From Pseudomonadota bacterium (GTDB taxonomy: Bacteria; Pseudomonadota; Alphaproteobacteria; Caulobacterales; Aquidulcibacteraceae), in NCBI GenBank assembly GCA_020161405.1, contig JAIUOD010000002.1, forward strand, positions 1 through 64,000: DNA of 64,000 nucleotides, in the 5' to 3' direction. The notes under the pieces were generated by a model, which saw only the letters and a program-made list of their open reading frames with translations, was not told the DNA's origin and ran no database searches. The position numbers and the translations under genes are program-made. Position 1 is the stretch's first letter. Each line of letters begins with the position of its first letter. This document shows, piece after piece, positions 62,394-64,000 of the stretch.

Positions 62394-64000
62394 ATGGCTA
62401 AAGACTTAGAAATATGGGATCCCGAAGATGGTGACTTCTGGGCGACCGAAGGCAAAAAGATTGCAAATCGTAATTTGTGGATTTCAATTCCAAGCCTTTT
62501 GTGCGGCTTCGCAGTTTGGATGTATTGGTCAATTGTAACCGTGCAAATGCTAAATTTAGGTTTTCCTTTTACAAAGCCTGAATTATTCACTTTGGCAGCT
62601 ATGGGCGGCCTTGCGGGTGCAACTCTTCGTATTCCGTCATCATTTTTAATTCGTATTGCAGGCGGTCGAAATACTTTATTTTTAACTACGCTACTTTTGA
62701 TGGTTCCAGCGATTGGGACTGGCCTTGCTTTGCAAGATAAGAACACACCTTTAATAGTTTATCAGATACTTGCTCTACTATCTGGTTTTGGCGGGGGTAA
62801 CTTCGCTTCTTCAATGTCGAATATTTCATTTTTCTTCCCGAAAAAGGAACAGGGATTGGCATTGGGATTAAACGCAGGGCTTGGTAATTTTGGTGTAACA
62901 ACCATGCAAATTTTAATTCCATTGGTAATGACAATGTCTATTTTCGGCGGTCAATCAATGGTTCTTAAGAAGGCTTCTGGTTGGATATTAGGCAAAATCC
63001 CTGCAGGTGCTGAAACTTACATTCATAATGCGGGTTTCATCTGGTTGGTGTTTTTGATTCCGCTGTCAATCCTAACATGGGTTGGAATGAATAATATTAA
63101 AGTTGAACATGTAACGCCAAAATTAGGTTCGCCAATCGGTGCGTTTGCAAAAATTCTTGTAATGTTAGGAATTGGCCTTGCAACATCTGCAATCGGTTTT
63201 TGGCTTATGCAGCCAGCAAAAGCGGGCGGGATGAATATCTCAAAGTGGATAGTTATTCCGATGGTAATTGTCGCAACTCTTGGCTTGCTTATGATTGTGC
63301 CAATGGGGCAGCAATATAAGGAAAGTTTGAAGCGCCAATATGGTATCTTCAATAATCGCCATACTTGGGCAATGACCATCATTTATACAATGACATTTGG
63401 CTCATTCATCGGTTTCTCTGCAGCACTTGCACTTTCAATCGAGGTTATTTTTGGCTTCAAACACATTTTAGTAAATGGTGTTTATACCCACACAACCGCT
63501 AATCCAAATGGGCCAAGTGCTTTAATGTATGCATGGATGGCACCGTTCATTGGCGCATTAATTCGTCCCGTTGGCGGCTGGATATCCGACAAGGTTGGCG
63601 GCGCATTAGTTACACAGATTATCTCATTCGTAATGGTTGGTGCGGCAATTGGTTTGGCCTATTTTATGAAAGCTGCCTATGCATCTGAAACACCACAAGA
63701 ATTTTTCATGCCGTTTTTAGGTCTTTTCTTGTTGCTATTTGTGGCAGCAGGTCTTGGCAATGGTTCAACATTTAGAACAATTGCAATCGTATTTAATAAA
63801 GAACAAGCGGGTCCAGTTTTGGGTTGGACTTCGGCAATCGCAGCCTATGGTGCATTCCTAATTCCACAAATTTTTGGTGAGCAAATTAAAGCCGCAACAC
63901 CTGAGAATGCGCTTTATGGTTTTGCAATTTTCTATGCGCTTTGCATCATTATTAATTGGTGGTTCTACCTTCGTAAGAACGCCTATGTTCAAAACCCATA
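62394..64000 (+). CDS. narK2: NarK2-type nitrate/nitrite antiporter (cut by window end)
   Basis: An open frame from ATG 62394 (AAGGAGG upstream) to the window end, at least 535 aa. It starts MAKDLEIWDPEDGDFWATEG and continues with MFS helices, GLAGATLRIPSSFLIRIAGG, FGGGNFASSMSNISFFFPKK and MAPFIGALIRPVGGWISDK. It exchanges nitrate for nitrite. Longer loops than narK1 are typical of the second NarK in such pairs. It lies 24 bp after narK1 in the same operon. narGHJI would be expected beyond the edge. Confidence 0.93.
   Translation, partial: MAKDLEIWDPEDGDFWATEGKKIANRNLWISIPSLLCGFAVWMYWSIVTVQMLNLGFPFTKPELFTLAAMGGLAGATLRIPSSFLIRIAGGRNTLFLTTLLLMVPAIGTGLALQDKNTPLIVYQILALLSGFGGGNFASSMSNISFFFPKKEQGLALGLNAGLGNFGVTTMQILIPLVMTMSIFGGQSMVLKKASGWILGKIPAGAETYIHNAGFIWLVFLIPLSILTWVGMNNIKVEHVTPKLGSPIGAFAKILVMLGIGLATSAIGFWLMQPAKAGGMNISKWIVIPMVIVATLGLLMIVPMGQQYKESLKRQYGIFNNRHTWAMTIIYTMTFGSFIGFSAALALSIEVIFGFKHILVNGVYTHTTANPNGPSALMYAWMAPFIGALIRPVGGWISDKVGGALVTQIISFVMVGAAIGLAYFMKAAYASETPQEFFMPFLGLFLLLFVAAGLGNGSTFRTIAIVFNKEQAGPVLGWTSAIAAYGAFLIPQIFGEQIKAATPENALYGFAIFYALCIIINWWFYLRKNAYVQNP

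Overview
The window reads as an A+T-rich alphaproteobacterial chromosome segment carrying an integrative and conjugative element (ICE) next to genes for anaerobic (denitrifying) metabolism. The alphaproteobacterial assignment is an inference. It rests on the initiator tRNA sequence, the RP4-like tra/trb gene set, the small ardC-linked proteins and the FNR-controlled nitrate and Moco genes.

Layout. (1) 49-125: initiator tRNA-Met, with a tyrosine recombinase directly downstream (255-1562), the usual arrangement for an element integrated at a tRNA 3' end. (2) About 2-11.2 kb: accessory region with the antirestriction genes ardC and ardA, a HEPN protein, an Nmad3-type protein, a Sel1 protein, a small XRE regulator and several short unknown genes. 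Four plus-strand genes or operons here are each preceded by a 100-145 nt nested hairpin. (3) 11.27-19.42 kb: complete type II-C CRISPR-Cas system. A divergent tracrRNA, cas9, cas1 and cas2 are followed by an array of 51 repeats and 50 spacers that is transcribed back toward cas2. (4) 19.5-22.6 kb: AbiEi/DUF6088-like protein, hipBA with three evenly spaced operators, and an unknown gene. (5) 22.6-30.3 kb: RP4-like mobilisation region (traL, traK, oriT region, traJ, traI), a DUF1778-GNAT toxin-antitoxin pair, the coupling protein and a lytic transglycosylase. (6) 30.4-35.6 kb: a 1429-aa protein with an N-terminal STAND/NACHT-like ATPase and a C-terminal PD-(D/E)xK nuclease, then a second DUF1778-GNAT pair. 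(7) 35.7-45.4 kb: trbBCDEJLFG, a small lipoprotein gene in the trbH position, and trbI, which together encode the mating-pair type IV secretion system.

(8) 45.8-64 kb: an anaerobic-respiration block. It holds ubiTUV (oxygen-independent ubiquinone synthesis), a FAD oxidoreductase, nnrS, a PAS protein with a soluble chemoreceptor, and a minus-strand operon moaA-moaCB-moeA-moaD-moaE-mobA-unknown-ytfE-tauE. It also holds a NIT-domain Crp/Fnr regulator with a cysteine-rich tail, then narK1 and narK2 (cut by the window end). FNR-type boxes precede ubiT, moaA, the regulator and narK1, so these units probably form one low-oxygen/nitrate regulon. No copy of the tRNA 3' end was found at a right boundary, so whether this block is host chromosome or element cargo is open.

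How it fits together. If the T-strand is the minus strand, as the nic-like site suggests, the traK-to-int side enters a new host first, and the plus-strand ard and cas genes are readable directly from that strand. Nested hairpins in front of such genes match what is known of single-strand promoters (Frpo, ssi, CUP-type regulons). That makes the 2-11 kb region the most interesting place to look for unrecognised anti-defence genes.
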